NCBI GenBank assembly: GCA_030765045.1
Contig: CM060964.1
Span: forward strand, 276,391,388-276,455,387
DNA length: 64,000 bases
From: Tenodera sinensis
Taxonomy: Eukaryota > Arthropoda > Insecta > Mantodea > Mantidae
Direction of reading: 5' to 3'
The translations under genes and the position numbers were made by a program. Shown one piece after another: positions 12,848 to 24,394 of this stretch. Under the pieces are notes generated by a model. It worked only from the letters and a program-made list of their open reading frames with translations, ran no database searches and was not told the DNA's origin. Position 1 is the stretch's first letter; each line of letters starts with the position of its first letter.

Positions 12848-13297
12848 AGAAAAACAGCAGTGAGTTAGTTGAGCGAGTGATAGAGTAGCAGTCAGAGTTG
12901 GTCGTCGTATACAATTAGTTTTTAGTCACGTGAGTGAGTCGGCCAGCCTGTCAGCAAAAACGTATATGTCGTCGAGTGATTGTATCGACGTAGTCAAGTT
13001 ATAAGACACAGAGAAAGTGGAGAAAGACATTGAAGGATTGAGAAAGATTATCAGAAGAATAATTGTGAATTGTAATAGCAGAGAAGACTATAAACTGTGT
13101 TAACAACAAGAAGAAAATTGAGTATTTTTAGTAAAATTTGGAGGACAATGAAGTGTTAGAAAATTAACAGGAGTTCGAATTTTGCCGTCTTTGTTACATT
13201 ATTATTACTCTGGTGTTTTTTGACACGTGTGAAACTTAAATATTATGAAGTGTTCTATTTTCTTTCATGTATGAAAAAAATATAAAGACCCACACTC
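12844..13297. other. No recognisable gene
   Basis: AG-rich top strand (GAGTGAGT and AAGAAGA-type tracts). It resembles transcript leader or LTR sequence in composition only; no element end or motif identified. Confidence 0.35.
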
Positions 13298-13301
13298 ACA
13301 G

Positions 13302-13378
<77 letters not shown>
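13298..13378 (+). repeat. CA microsatellite
   Basis: About 37 near-perfect CA units after a slightly degenerate start. Confidence 0.97.
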
Positions 13379-13382
<4 letters not shown>

Positions 13383-13396
13383 TAATGCAGATTATC

Positions 13397-13440
13397 CTGA
13401 AGACGAAGGCGATGGACATCCTCGAAACGTCGCCTTCAAA
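13397..13440 (+). other. Hairpin with hammerhead-ribozyme-like core words
   Basis: A perfect 8-bp inverted repeat, GAAGGCGA (13405-13412) and TCGCCTTC (13430-13437), encloses a 17-nt loop. CTGAAGA at 13397-13403 fits CUGANGA and GAAAC lies at 13424-13428, the two conserved words of hammerhead ribozymes, as found in Penelope-like elements. The strong stem is not in the stem II position and the base flanking CTGAAGA does not pair with the base before GAAAC, so a working ribozyme is doubtful. Confidence 0.3.
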
Positions 13441-14104
13441 CCATCTATTTACCTGACTAGAAGACCGAGAAAATTTATAGTTACAATTAATACAGTCTGT
13501 AGCACATAAAATGCACTGCTGCATCGATGTTAATCATTGCAACCTCCATTTTAAAATGTGTTCACATCCCAATTTTCTTGTTTTGGCACTAATGTTTCGC
13601 CTCTATATGAATGACCCTTAATTGGAGTCATTGCAATGGTTCCGCCTTAAACATGATAATTGAAAATATCTATGTAAATAGTAACATTGCAATAATAGAA
13701 AAAAGATATTGTTTATAGGGTAAACTAACAAAAAATCGATTTGAGAAAATTTTAATTAATGCTTAGGCCTTAAATCTCAGATGGAGAAATTAGCAATCAA
13801 GTTTAGTATATGGATACTAAGACATGAAATGGTTTTTGGAAAAGGCGGATAAGTCGTCAGACACAACAAGACTTAAAGGTAATTTTACCATAGAACTACT
13901 TCTTATCTATACAAGAAAGTACTTACTTAAAGCATGTCCAAATAAATATTACAATAATAATTTTGATGTATCTATCCGGTTTTCATGTGATAACAAGTCT
14001 TGGTTCAATACGAATATCAGGAGAGAAGATCTTCAGGTTATCTAATATGATAAAAGTGACTTTTACTCCAACTTTCCAAAATAAATTAGGTTAACCACAT
14101 AGTA
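13441..14104. other. No recognisable gene
   Basis: AT-rich DNA. The 73-codon frame at 13824-14045 has no recognisable motif and A/T-driven composition. Confidence 0.4.
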
Positions 14105-14240
14105 ACAAGTGTTCATTTAGGACTGCCACTCAGTTCGAGCGATCAGAGTCCTAGCTACTCAAGGGTTCGATTTCCGTTTGGGACAGGAAATATTTCTACT
14201 TTCTCTAGTACATATTTACAGTAACTGGAGGAAGTATCTG
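14105..14240 (+). mobile_element. tRNA-derived SINE fragment, S3-like
   Basis: B-box-like AGGGTTCGATTTC at about 14162-14174 follows a degraded A box. The next segment GACAGGAAATATTTCTACTT resembles the start of the S3 body at 37830. Short and partial. Confidence 0.5.
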
Positions 14241-14474
14241 CTGTACACCACCCCAGTACTATAATAGTCTGTTATAAATCTAGATGTAACAGAAGGCACA
14301 CGTCTCTTTACACAAGAACACAAAGATGTTGCTTTTGGGGCAAGAGTCGCGTGTTTGTTTCAAAACACACCCGAAGTCGTCAACAAGTGTTTGCACATAA
14401 CAAAGGAGAGCCGACAACAGGCGTTTATCATTTTAAAGACCAAGCGGAACTTACGGGTCAATAAATTATAGAGC

Positions 14475-14650
14475 GCCTGGCCCCGTACTCCAGTTGGTAG
14501 AGTGCCTACCTACTGTGCAAGAAGTCCTGGATTCGATTCCCGGCTGGAGGGTAGGACATTTTCTTTAACTAAGATTATTCCCCGTCCCCTTAGCAGTCTG
14601 GAAGCATAAATGGGAGTGTGAATGTGCGTAAATTTAATGTAATAAGTTCA
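14475..14650 (+). mobile_element. tRNA-derived SINE, family S3
   Basis: A box AGTTGGTAGAGTGCC (14492-14506) and B box GGATTCGATTCC (14529-14540), spaced as in tRNA promoters. The body is TTCTTTAACTAAGATTATTC then CCCGTCCCC..GGAAGCATAAATG and GTGTGAATGTGCGTAAATTT. Head and body both match the copy at 37756-37940. Promoter boxes are for RNA polymerase III. The tRNA fold is degraded. Confidence 0.82.
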
Positions 14651-15119
14651 TCCAAAGTAATAGAAAGTTCGAAATCACCGCTAAACCAGTGCAACCATTG
14701 CTGTAGAGCAATTGTTCCAAGAGGTTAAAAGCTGCCGATATGACCTTAGATGTTAAACGAGACATATGAATGGAACAAAAAATATTGTGTTGGGGTTGCC
14801 TTCACAGTTTCGTTTTAAAAATGATGAGACAAGTTTAAAAGCCAGTCTTGGGCTCTGAAAAAGTAGCTGCGACTACTTGAAGCATCCATGAGAAAGTTCG
14901 ACCCTCTCACACACACTTGCTTTAGCTCTTGATCTGCTCAAGGTAACTTTAATTGACGTGGTCAAGCGTAATAGCTTCAAACAATTAAGAAATGTACAAT
15001 GTTATGATTATGTATCGAAGTCAGAATTTTATGTTAAAATGTTCTTCAAACGAGTATAATTAATGCAAATTTTTACCGCTGATTAACCAATTTAATTAAA
15101 ATACTGCATGTTTAAGAAT
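14651..15119. other. No recognisable gene
   Basis: AT-rich sequence without motif. Confidence 0.4.
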
Positions 15120-16110
15120 TTGAATGACTAATAAAATACAAGTCTAATTTTCTTTGGATAACGTGCTAAGTTCTTATCTATCTCCTGTATTTACAATGAA
15201 ATGTGTATTGAAACCATTTCTGAAAATGTTTATCTCGATTAAAATGAATTAGGCAAGAAAACATATTTTTGTAAAGAATAACTTACAGAACAAGTGTATA
15301 AAATATAAACAGTGCATAGGGAACGTTATGTGAACGTAACATCACTGAAAGAAACAACCCAATGTTTTTCAAGTGAGGCACTTTCACTCATTTACTGATA
15401 AAATGCATGACACCAATGAAAACTAAAATCTGAGTGTTGCACTCACATGACTACCTACTCTTGTACTAACTACTGTTACCAACTCTTGCTTCTCTATCTA
15501 ATTCATGTTTGTTGAGATAAACATTTGCAGAAATTATCTTATTGCTAATTTTCTTGTAGGTGCAAGGGAAATCTAGAAATACAGTAGCCTTTGAGCGATA
15601 GTAAAATCTTTAAAGCTTTGAAATTTCGTTCTCTTTGCACGACCAAGACATAAAATAGTGAATAACCACCTCCCATTTGAGAAATGTTTAAGTATTGAAA
15701 AACTCACACAAATAACAAGGAATATCTCCGAAATGGCTCACTCCAAAAACTAATGTATTTAGACGTAACTTGTATGTTTTAACGAGATCTACTTTCTTTG
15801 TACAGTAAGATTTCGTCTCTCTTACGTTTACCAGTTATGCAAAAGTCATACAGATTAAACAGGTCTACATAGGCTATAGTTAGAGAATATACATTTTATT
15901 TGCCATAAAAAGTATCTTAAGTACTTGGCATTTTAATCAAAATCGTTACATCCATTTTTAAAAAAATCAAAATTTTCGAAAAATTTTCTATGTTAAAGGT
16001 AATTTAGGGAGGAGGAGTTTTGTTCAAAATCTTTGTATCGCATCCTTGAGAAATATTCAACTTAAACACCAACTTTGGATTTTAACTAACTTTTTGTTTT
16101 TGAGTTATAT
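15120..16110 (-). mobile_element. FB dispersed repeat, full inverted copy plus partial direct piece
   Basis: From about 15435 to 16110 the sequence is the reverse complement of the 16975-17791 copy: 'tgttgcactcacatgactac', 'gagataaacatttgcagaaa', 'aacaaggaatatctccgaaa' and 'atccttgagaaatattcaac' appear in order. The preceding 15120-15435 segment shares 'accatttctgaaaatgttta' and 'tctcgattaaaatgaattag' in the direct orientation, so two pieces face each other. Confidence 0.75.
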
Positions 16111-16529
16111 ATGCGCTGAATATGCGTTGAATATGCGTTGAGTATGCGCTGTGAGAACACGACTTGGTGATTCCCATGTATAATAACTTTTACACACGAA
16201 AGGTATAAGGTAAGAGTGTTATACATGCTTTATGCGCGGAGTTCATGTAGGAGCAAAGCCTACTATGGCACACCCAATCGCGCACAAGCGTAATGCCGTG
16301 CGACCGTTGGGTTTTAAATGAAGAATCCTGTATATATTATTTTGTTTTTCAAGAAACTTAATATACTTTTTTTTTACATATTTAGAATCAGTTGCTGATA
16401 AGATTGCTGTATGTGAAGCATTTTTCACGACACTGTTTTTCCTCACCCAAACAAGAGTAAATACAATGCCGAGAAATGAAATTGAAATTGAGATTTTATT
16501 TATTTTTGCGGTTTAACGGTTATAGTGTT

Positions 16530-16690
16530 CGGTGACACAGGACCACCGGTTTCATTTCCCTTCCGAAGGCAGCCATGCTAAGAATTTTTATGCCCGAAAA
16601 AAAAATCCATCGCTCTCTACCGGATTTGAACCCACCACCTTGTGAGGTCCAGAAGCTTCGTCATCGAGAAGTTTCTGTTCTGTTCCGTGC
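16530..16690 (-). mobile_element. tRNA-derived SINE
   Basis: On the minus strand the head reads GGTGGTGGGTTCAAATCCGG, a B box (about 16618-16637 on the top strand), followed by an A-rich body and TTCGGAAGGGAAATGAAACC. The layout is SINE-like; the family is uncertain. Confidence 0.6.
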
Positions 16691-16970
16691 AGTATATAAG
16701 GGTGCCAGAACAAGAGCATCGAACTCATGTTCAATGTCAGATAGACACAGTTAAACATTTTACAAAGTGTTCAGTGCGAATTGTGTCGGGTGCAGTTCAA
16801 TATGGACTGTGATCTGGTAGAGACAGTTCAGTTGTGATTCGGTGGATAACTTGTATTGCTCTGAGTTTGTACAACAGTGACTTAGAGTAACGTTAGCGCT
16901 ACGATAACCGATTAGAACATAAAGTGTGATTAACAATAACTGGTGTTCTTATTTGTTACAATTTATACAG
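16691..16970. other. No recognisable gene
   Basis: GTG- and AGTT-rich unique-looking sequence between a SINE and an FB copy; no motif. Confidence 0.4.
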
Positions 16971-16974
16971 TTTT

Positions 16975-17791
16975 ACTTTCTCTACTGGTAAGTAGGGGAA
17001 GTATTGTATCCCACCCAAAAATTCGATGTCGAGATTTCACCGGAAATATATGTTTTGAGACCTCCTGAACCCAAAAAAGAAGCATTTTTAGAAAAAGGTC
17101 CATGTGTGTGTCTGTGTGTCTGTGCACCACATAACTCAAAAACGAAAAGTAGGTTAAAAACCATAGTTGGTATTTAAGTTTAATGTCGTTCAAGGATGTG
17201 ACACGAAGATTTTGAAGCAAATAGCCCCACCCTAAACTACCCTTTAGATGGAAAATTTTTCGAAAATGTTTATTTTCTTGAAAATGGCTCTAACGATTTT
17301 GATTAAAATATCATATGTTTGACATATTTTTATGACAATTGAAATGTATATCTTGAATTTTCTGGCTATATCCCCCGTAGTCGTATTTACTCTGGACTAC
17401 TTTAGCATAACTGGTAAACTGTTAGAGATAGACAAAATCTTACTGTGCAAAACATGTAGATCTTGCTAAAATACACAGTTTATGTCCGAATAAATTTTCT
17501 TGTAGGGTGAACCATTTCGGAGATATTCCTTGTTATGTGTGTGAGTTTCGGAAATCCTAAAACTAAACATCGTTGTTCATTTTTTTATATGTTAAGTGTG
17601 CAAAGAGAACGGAATCTCAAAGCTTTAAAAGATTTTACTATCGCACAAAGCCTACTGTATTCTAATATTCCCCTTGTACCTACAAGGAAATAAGCAATAA
17701 GATAATTTGTAAAAATGTTTATCTTAACTAACACGAAGAAGATAGAGGAATAAGAGTTTGTAAAAATGGTTAGTACAAGAGTAGAGAAAGT
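16975..17791 (+). mobile_element. FB dispersed repeat, reference copy
   Basis: 817 bp starting ACTTTCTCTACT and ending AGTAGAGAAAGT, a perfect 12-bp inverted terminal repeat, though homology between copies on the right continues about 18 bp further through GTGCAGCACATAAGA. Left landmarks: 'aaaattcgatgtcgagattt', 'caccggaaatatatgttttg'. Middle: short GT tract, 'aaaatggctctaacgatttt'. Right: 'gaaccatttcggagatattc', 'aaatgtttatcttaactaac'. No frame of note. No flanking duplication visible here. I do not recognise the superfamily; it behaves like a non-autonomous element. Confidence 0.8.
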
Positions 17792-17829
17792 CATGTGAGT
17801 GCAGCACATAAGATTTTTTCTTAACATAT

Positions 17830-18241
17830 TTTATATTTTATTACTTGAATTTTTCGATTCTTTTAGCTATAATTATATTTCTTTTTAATTTATACATAGA
17901 AAGAATATAGTGTCCCTTTAAAAACGTTTATAATATTTTGTAAAAAAATTGCCTGAGGGCTCATAAACAAATATTTGTCACACTGTTCATAATAGGGAAG
18001 TTAGAGACAAAATACAGAAAATAATGGGGTCTTTTGATATTTAAAGATAATAAATATACAGCTAGTTTATTTACATTGCCAAAATAAGAAACATTTAACA
18101 CATTGTGGGGTTTTTCAAGTAACTTGTAAAACATACAAACTTAACCTTATTTAATTAGGCAATCTAGCGGCTAGCATTTATTATGCTCACTGATTATCTG
18201 GCCACGAGGAGGAAAGAATGTGGCAATTCAGGAATTGGCAA
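17830..18241. other. No recognisable gene
   Basis: AT-rich sequence between FB and the pogo-like element. Confidence 0.4.
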
Positions 18242-18243
18242 TA

Positions 18244-20140
18244 CAGTAGAACCCCAATAACTCGACCGTTTTATTCTCCTTTTTTAATTTTGTTAGCGTT
18301 AAACTTGACTGTAATAGTTTCTATTATTATAGGGTATCAATAGTATAGGTAAATCTTAATTAGTGTACGTATATAGCCTACCGCAATCTCCTTCACAGTA
18401 ACAAAAGGACTGACCATGTATTGGTCTTCGATATCTGGTAAGAACATAAGGAGTCACCAGAACATTCTCACGAAATCAAAAGTTTGCCACAAATAATATG
18501 GATACATGATACAAACATTTGTTTGAAGGTTTATTGCTCTACCCAGTAGCTACAAAGGTACTTTTAGGCGTGACGAATTGCGCAGTGGTTTATTATTGAA
18601 CTCACTTTGGTAGTATTTATAATACCATAGGGGTGTCAGCAGGGTTGCCAACATTTAAAAGTAAAATTATCGTACCAGCTACTGAAAATTATAGATTTGA
18701 ATCCAAAATTATCGTACATCATAAACCAAATGCTAAAACAATAAAAATATCGGTATAACTCTTATGAAAATGAAATAGTAATGATGTTTATGATATCCAG
18801 TTACAAGATGAATGACCTCAATCAGTATTACAACTTTAGCACTTATGTTTTTCGCACTATTCATCTGAAAGTTCATCTTCTTCAACTGTTGCAGCATTAT
18901 ACAAATTTGCTGTCGAGATAAACTTTAATATCTTCTCAGTGACTTGCAGATTTTCGGATCCACCACATTGTTTCATAAGCTAAGACGACCGAATAAGTCT
19001 ATTTACCGCGTCTAGCGCCAATCTGTTTCTAACTTTGGTTTTTGCTAAACCCAGTTTAGAAAAAGCTGTTTCATAAGAAGTGTTCCTGTGGGGCAACAAA
19101 ATCACTGATCATGCAACCTCCGCCAGTTCTTTGAAATCAGTATTTCCACCAAGGTGACCTGTGTTTAACAGCACTTCAGAAACTGCCAGGTTCAGGCATG
19201 TTCTTTATTTCACATGGAATATCACTTATTCCGAGTTTTCTCCATTGATCATCAATTTCCTGAACAGTACCTTCTTCATTGTGATTACCAGTTCTGGACA
19301 CACTGGCAACAAGAGGGTAAAGGTAGAAGGATTAGTAGGATATGAAATGGTCGCCTAGAGGGGTGAAGACAGGCCATGAGGGCAAAGGTGGTGTCGCTAT
19401 TTGTAATTAATTTCATTTGCTGGTGTGACAAACTAGTGAAAATGATGTTTCGCCGGTATCGAACTATCATACATTGAAATTATTGTACACCCCCATAATT
19501 ATCGTACGGGTTGGCAACCATGTGTACAAACATTAAAATAATCGTATGCCCCCATAATTATCGTATGAGTTGGCAACCCTGGGTGTCAGGTTATCTTTCC
19601 GACTTCCGTGCAGTACATGAAGATCGCGGACCGTGCATGATTAAGTATAGTGCCATCTGGCATTATCAGCACTGTCTTCTTTATTTCAAGGAAAGAAAGA
19701 GTGACATTACCAATCATCAATTTGGATAATGTCACTCGCGCGGATCCTAGCAAGGTCATTCAGTATGTCTAAAAATACGTACGTGGTAATCTAAGCTTTC
19801 AGTTACATATTTCTGGTTATAGTGCAGCTTCCAGTTTTTCAGGCTCACTGTTAGTGTTGTGTTGAGTTGTTTGTGCCAGTAAAAATGTTGAACGAGAAGA
19901 CAAATTAACATGATAATGGAATTTAAATTGGATGTGTTAAAGAGACCGGACAAAGAACGGAATAAGTGTTAGAATATGTTATACTTTTATTTCCTATATT
20001 ATGCTAGAACGCATATTTATGTATTTTGCAGTACTTGTTATGAGTTGTGAATAACAGACCCCCAATTCTGAAAAACTCGGAATTTCGGTAACTCGACACA
20101 CTCTCAGTCCACATTAGGTCGAGTTATTGGAATTCCACAG
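18244..20140. mobile_element. Pogo/Tigger-like (Tc1/mariner superfamily) element, interrupted
   Basis: The left end CAGTAGAACCCCAATAACTC and the right end (reverse complement CTGTGGAATTCCAATAACTC) match at 20 of 24 positions including the following GACC. Both are flanked by TA (18242-18243 and 20141-20142), the target duplication of Tc1/mariner elements. Excluding the nested hAT unit, about 955 bp remain. I see no intact transposase; near 19930 the frame EFKLDVLKRPDKERNK is faintly like a helix-turn-helix start, but this is not convincing. Confidence 0.85.
18640..19581 (-). mobile_element. hAT-type element with perfect 8-bp target duplication, nested in the pogo-like element
   Basis: The 942-bp unit begins CAGGGTTGCCAAC and ends GTTGGCAACCCTG, a perfect 13-bp inverted repeat, flanked by perfect 8-bp direct repeats GGTGTCAG (18632-18639 and 19582-19589). 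A 'taattatcgta' motif recurs in the right subterminal region. On the minus strand about 19100-18850 reads ILLPHRNTSYETAFSKLGLA and then KTKVRNRLALDAVNRLI, the C-terminal dimerisation block of hAT transposases, with one stop further on. The rest of the transposase is missing, so this is an internally deleted derivative. Confidence 0.92.
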
Positions 20141-20142
20141 TA

Positions 20143-21025
20143 TTGGTCTACACTACAGTAGCGGCTCAAAATGGCGGCTTGGCATTATTAGCAATCAGGC
20201 CACTCTGCTCTGATGTACATACTTGTGAGTACTCCAGAATGGTATGTTGTCTTGTACTACACGCGTATTGATTATCTAAAGAGGAAACGCGCGACGTAGT
20301 GTGCAGCTATAGCTATAGCAAGTGTCTGTCACATGGAACTAGGGATGGGCGAGTGAACACGTGATTCCGAGCATCCTCGGCCGCAGCCAACAGAAATCCT
20401 GTGCAAATACAACGCGGCGAAAAAGTAGAGCAAATGAGGTCAAACAAACGGGAGAGGATGGAAGCTTTTAAAGTTATCAGCATCTGTCAGACGGCATTGG
20501 GGCAGTGTGATTGCTACTCTCTCTTGTGTATAGAGACCGAAATGCAAGATAACTTAGGTTTATTGATGAATGACACTGACCCCTTATCCTAGTGCCCCGA
20601 GATATACCCAGCGATTTCATTAAAGGTATCCATCTATCTTCAGCAATCTGAAGGGAATTGCGACTTTTTGGAGATCCACATTGATTCTAAGAACAATCAT
20701 TTGGCGCATATACATATTTAGCTTTCTTTCTCAAGGGAAGTTCAATAGTTACACCAGCCAAGGAATAATTAATAGTTTATTTTCATTTTCGACGTGGACA
20801 AAAAAGGACGCATACTCGCAAAATATTTTCCTGTCACTATAGATTAATATACTATATAATTACACATTCAAGTGTTTATTGTAATTACCATCAGCATTAC
20901 TTGCACTTTCAAATATGAACTTTCAGTTGACTTTCTATTTCTTTTGATTTTCAAATAATCATATCGGCCATCTCTTAGTGTTCTCAAAACTGCATAAGCT
21001 AATTTGAACGTTTTCCGGAATGTAA
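20143..21025. other. No recognisable gene
   Basis: No supported feature. The short frame 20401-20592 lacks motifs. Confidence 0.4.
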
Positions 21026-22846
21026 GCCACTGACTTCAATGGGGAATATTTGGCGTTACCAGAATTATACATTTCCAAATATAAACAAAGACACCGAGGA
21101 CTTCCACAAGGTGCTGTTCTGAGCACAACACTCTTTAACATATATATAAATGACCTTCCATCAATAATAAAAACTTTAGAAACCAAAATTGCTTTATTTG
21201 CTGACGATGTAGTCATTTGGACTTCAGGCTCTTCAAAAAAACCTGAATTAATTAAAAACAGAATAGAAACAGCCCTAAACAAAGTACATGAATGGAGCTC
21301 CAAAAACCTCATGACTATCAATGTGGAAAAAACAAATTATGAATTATTTACACTAAAATACAAACCAGTTAATATTAGCATAAATTATAATGGTAAACCA
21401 CTCAAAGCAGTTGATGATGCCAAATACTTAGGCATCACTTTCGACAGAAAGCTAAGTTGGAAAAAACATATAACAAACATCTCAGAAAAGGTTGAAAAGA
21501 AACTGCAAATCCTGAAAAGGTTAGCTGGTGCTAAATGGGGCTGCTCAAGGAGAGTCCTTAACACAACATACAAAATGTATATTAAACCAAACCTCCTGTA
21601 CTGTTCTGAAGCTTTAATAACAGCAGCAAATGCTAACATCAATAAACTTGAACAAATACAAAATCAGGCTCTTCGCCTAATCACTGGAGCAGTTAAATCC
21701 ACACCTATTGATGCCATGCTTGCCTTAACACGGACCCCATCAATAACAACAAAAATAGAAGAACAAGCATTGCTCCAACACGAGAAAATGTTACGACTGC
21801 CAAACTCTAAATGGACAGAAGAGAACCTCCCCCCTTCAATCCTTAAAACTCATAGTAGTTTCCTAGAAAAGGTAACACAGATTAAATCCAAATTGAACAT
21901 TCCTAACACCAGAGAAAATCTACTTATTAGAGAAAATCCATTGGAATTATTGCAACCTACCTTCAGTTTGGAATTAATAGAGGAAATAAGTAAATCAGAC
22001 ACACCAAAAGAAATACAAAAACTTCTAGCTCTGGAAACAATCAATACTAGGTATCCCACAGAAGAATGGCTGCACATATATACTGATGGATCCTCCAAGG
22101 AAAACCTTACTGGAGCTGGAGTTACGTGTTCACATTTTTCCTTTTATCATTCTGTTGGCAGAGACACAACAAATTATGATGGAGAAATAGAGGCTATACA
22201 CATTGCTCTCCGACAATTATTAAATCTTCCCTTAAATAAATTTAACAAGGCAGTAATTCTTTCGGATTCTAAAGCTGCAATTCAGGGAATATGTTCAAAT
22301 ACTACAAAGAAGTCAACAAAAATTAGAGAATGCTACAAAATGTTAACACAACTCCAAAAAGTTAATAAGACTGTTCATCTCCAATGGATTCCAGCACACT
22401 GTGGAGTCATGGGGAACGAAGCTGCAGACTCACTTGCAAAGAAAGGCACAGCAATAAAACAAAAGTCTAAATTCAATTTCTCATATTCCTCAATAAAACG
22501 CTTGATCATTAAAAATTTTTGTCATTCATACCTACAAGAAATAGAAACAAATGCCAAAGATAAAAAATGGATTACACTACTTTCCAATCCAGATATAATC
22601 CCCCAGAGACCAAGGAAAACAGCTGTTGCAGCCTTCCGACTATTGACAAATCATGACTGCTTGGCAAGTCATCTCTACAGAATAGGTATCTCAGCCTCAC
22701 CAATATGTGTCCTGTGTAACGATCCAGCAGAAATGAATGAAGACCACTTGAAGACCTGTGAAGCATTAAGATCAGAAGAAACTACAGTTCAAAAGTATTG
22801 GAAGGCACGAATGCTAATGGCTTCATTGCCAGATGCAAGGCACTAG
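21026..22846 (+). CDS. 5'-truncated non-LTR retrotransposon ORF2: reverse transcriptase (partial) plus RNase H
   Basis: One uninterrupted frame of about 600 codons. It enters the RT domain at YISKYKQRHRGLPQGAVLST, so the endonuclease and RT fingers are missing; no start codon is meaningful. RT palm: LFADDVVIWTS with both catalytic aspartates. Thumb: DAKYLGITFDRKLSWKKHI. C-terminal half: RNase H, LHIYTDGSSKENLTGAGV (first Asp), TTNYDGEIEAIHIAL (Glu), AVILSDSKAAIQGI (Asp), LQWIPAHCGVMGNEAADSLA (His and last Asp). It ends in a Cys-His knuckle (CVLCNDPAEMNEDHLKTC). RT followed by RNase H and a CCHC-like tail fits RNase H-bearing clades of the I/Jockey group. The absence of stops suggests recent insertion. 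It could be translated only by chance. Confidence 0.92.
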   Translation, partial: ATDFNGEYLALPELYISKYKQRHRGLPQGAVLSTTLFNIYINDLPSIIKTLETKIALFADDVVIWTSGSSKKPELIKNRIETALNKVHEWSSKNLMTINVEKTNYELFTLKYKPVNISINYNGKPLKAVDDAKYLGITFDRKLSWKKHITNISEKVEKKLQILKRLAGAKWGCSRRVLNTTYKMYIKPNLLYCSEALITAANANINKLEQIQNQALRLITGAVKSTPIDAMLALTRTPSITTKIEEQALLQHEKMLRLPNSKWTEENLPPSILKTHSSFLEKVTQIKSKLNIPNTRENLLIRENPLELLQPTFSLELIEEISKSDTPKEIQKLLALETINTRYPTEEWLHIYTDGSSKENLTGAGVTCSHFSFYHSVGRDTTNYDGEIEAIHIALRQLLNLPLNKFNKAVILSDSKAAIQGICSNTTKKSTKIRECYKMLTQLQKVNKTVHLQWIPAHCGVMGNEAADSLAKKGTAIKQKSKFNFSYSSIKRLIIKNFCHSYLQEIETNAKDKKWITLLSNPDIIPQRPRKTAVAAFRLLTNHDCLASHLYRIGISASPICVLCNDPAEMNEDHLKTCEALRSEETTVQKYWKARMLMASLPDARH

Positions 22847-22863
22847 AAAACAACAACAACAAC
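21068..22863 (+). mobile_element. 5'-truncated non-LTR retrotransposon insertion
   Basis: The coding part ends at 22846 and is followed by a short AACAACAACAAC tail. AGAATTA occurs just before the coding homology (21061-21067) and just after the tail (22864-22870), a candidate 7-bp target duplication. The retained region and 3' simple-repeat tail are typical of target-primed insertion with 5' truncation. Confidence 0.75.
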
Positions 22864-22870
22864 AGAATTA

Positions 22871-24394
22871 CCATGCAGAGCAAAATAATGTATCTGGGCA
22901 CTGGCATGTTTTAATGTTTCCATCGGTGGCGGGTTTGGAAAGTTCTAGTAATCGAATACAGTTTCCAAAAGAACACTATACACCTCTTGGATACTTAAAT
23001 CTGTCAGTTGTGTTGGCAATTTTCGCTGAGCACTCAGTTGATTTTGCTTCACTCGTAACGTGCATTTTGACACATCGTTAAAGAGTATCCATTGAAAGGG
23101 TGAATACACATAGCAAAAAGAACCATTATAAGGCTCTCTTTGTGCGATAAAAATGGAGGAACTGAAACCAGAATTAAGGAATAAAATTGATTTGTTATGT
23201 AGGACATGGGTTTAACCTCAGTAACAATTTCACTTTTGGTAGTTATTTGATTAACAATTCGTCTAAATGTTGAGTGTAAAGTCACAAAATGGCCACAATT
23301 TTTATTTGCTTAGCATATTGTAGGGTAATTGATTTTTAGTAATAAAACAAGTAACTATTAAAACTCATGTTTGGGCTAGCATGGATTTTTGCTCTCCCAT
23401 AAGAAATACCTTGGTGACGCTTGTGGTTTTCCGACTAGAAGGTATTATGTGGACTATAAGCACAGCTTCCAGGGTAACACAAAACAAATATGCTACAATC
23501 TTAAGTTCAAAGCACAAACAAAAAATATTCGCACATTTATCTATAATTTGTATAAAGCTTGTGACGAAACTGTTGTCTATAATTAGTTTGTTTCGTTACC
23601 CATGTTTATTATTTGACTATGTTGAACTTAATATGTTGTATTGTTGATAATGCTGCTACTGTTGGGCCATTGCTCTCATTATTACACCTGTCAGTTCAGT
23701 CATTAATCGGTCGAACATCTGTTGGTCAAGGAGTGGCTCATATGAAGGTTTTAAGTGTAACAAAATAGAACATTTGGAAGTCAGAATTGTACAGTATGTC
23801 ATTACTTTACTGTGCACTTTCCATATTTGACCTTCACATAAAACATTTACTTGTAATTAATTATGTAACTTCAAAGAAGCTGATATATAAAAGCGTATGT
23901 TCCCGCTGTTACTATTAAAATATTTGTAAGTCCCTACGCAGCTTTGTTATTAATAGACATGGGAGAAAATCTCACACGGACGTTACGTTGACTACGCATC
24001 AACCGTAGAGTGCAGCAATTGGCGGGGGATGTTGTGATAGGCATGTAAACAAAAGAGGTAGGAAGGTCACTGTCAGTAACGCACCGTGCACTTCACGCCA
24101 CAGTTCCACTTTGTTATTGGAAGAGACTGCACACCCTCGCATACGACCTTCCCCTCTGTGGCGTAAAAGTTCCATAGTCCAGTTATGCTTACGCAGAGAT
24201 CATTACCACTGAGAGTTACCCCATGTCTGGTTATTAAAAATCACATTCTATCCACGTACTCGCATTGATATTCTGTTAGCACCAGCAGTTCTTCAGTTGC
24301 GTTTGGTACTTATGGGAAACTCTTGATAATGAACCAAACATTTCTTAGGATATTTAATTGTTCCATCATACACGTGTACTATTCCTCATTCTAG
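22871..24394. other. No recognisable gene
   Basis: Several frames of 60-90 codons (22833-23081, 23381-23647 and others) overlap on both strands and carry no motif. No repeat family assigned. Confidence 0.4.

Noticed and set aside
14475..14550. Functional tRNA gene
   Set aside because: Boxes A and B present, but no closing acceptor stem, and the body is shared with another dispersed copy.
22833..23081. Possible second ORF downstream of the RT-RNase H element
   Set aside because: It starts inside the element's 3' tail in another frame and continues into flanking DNA past the candidate target duplication.
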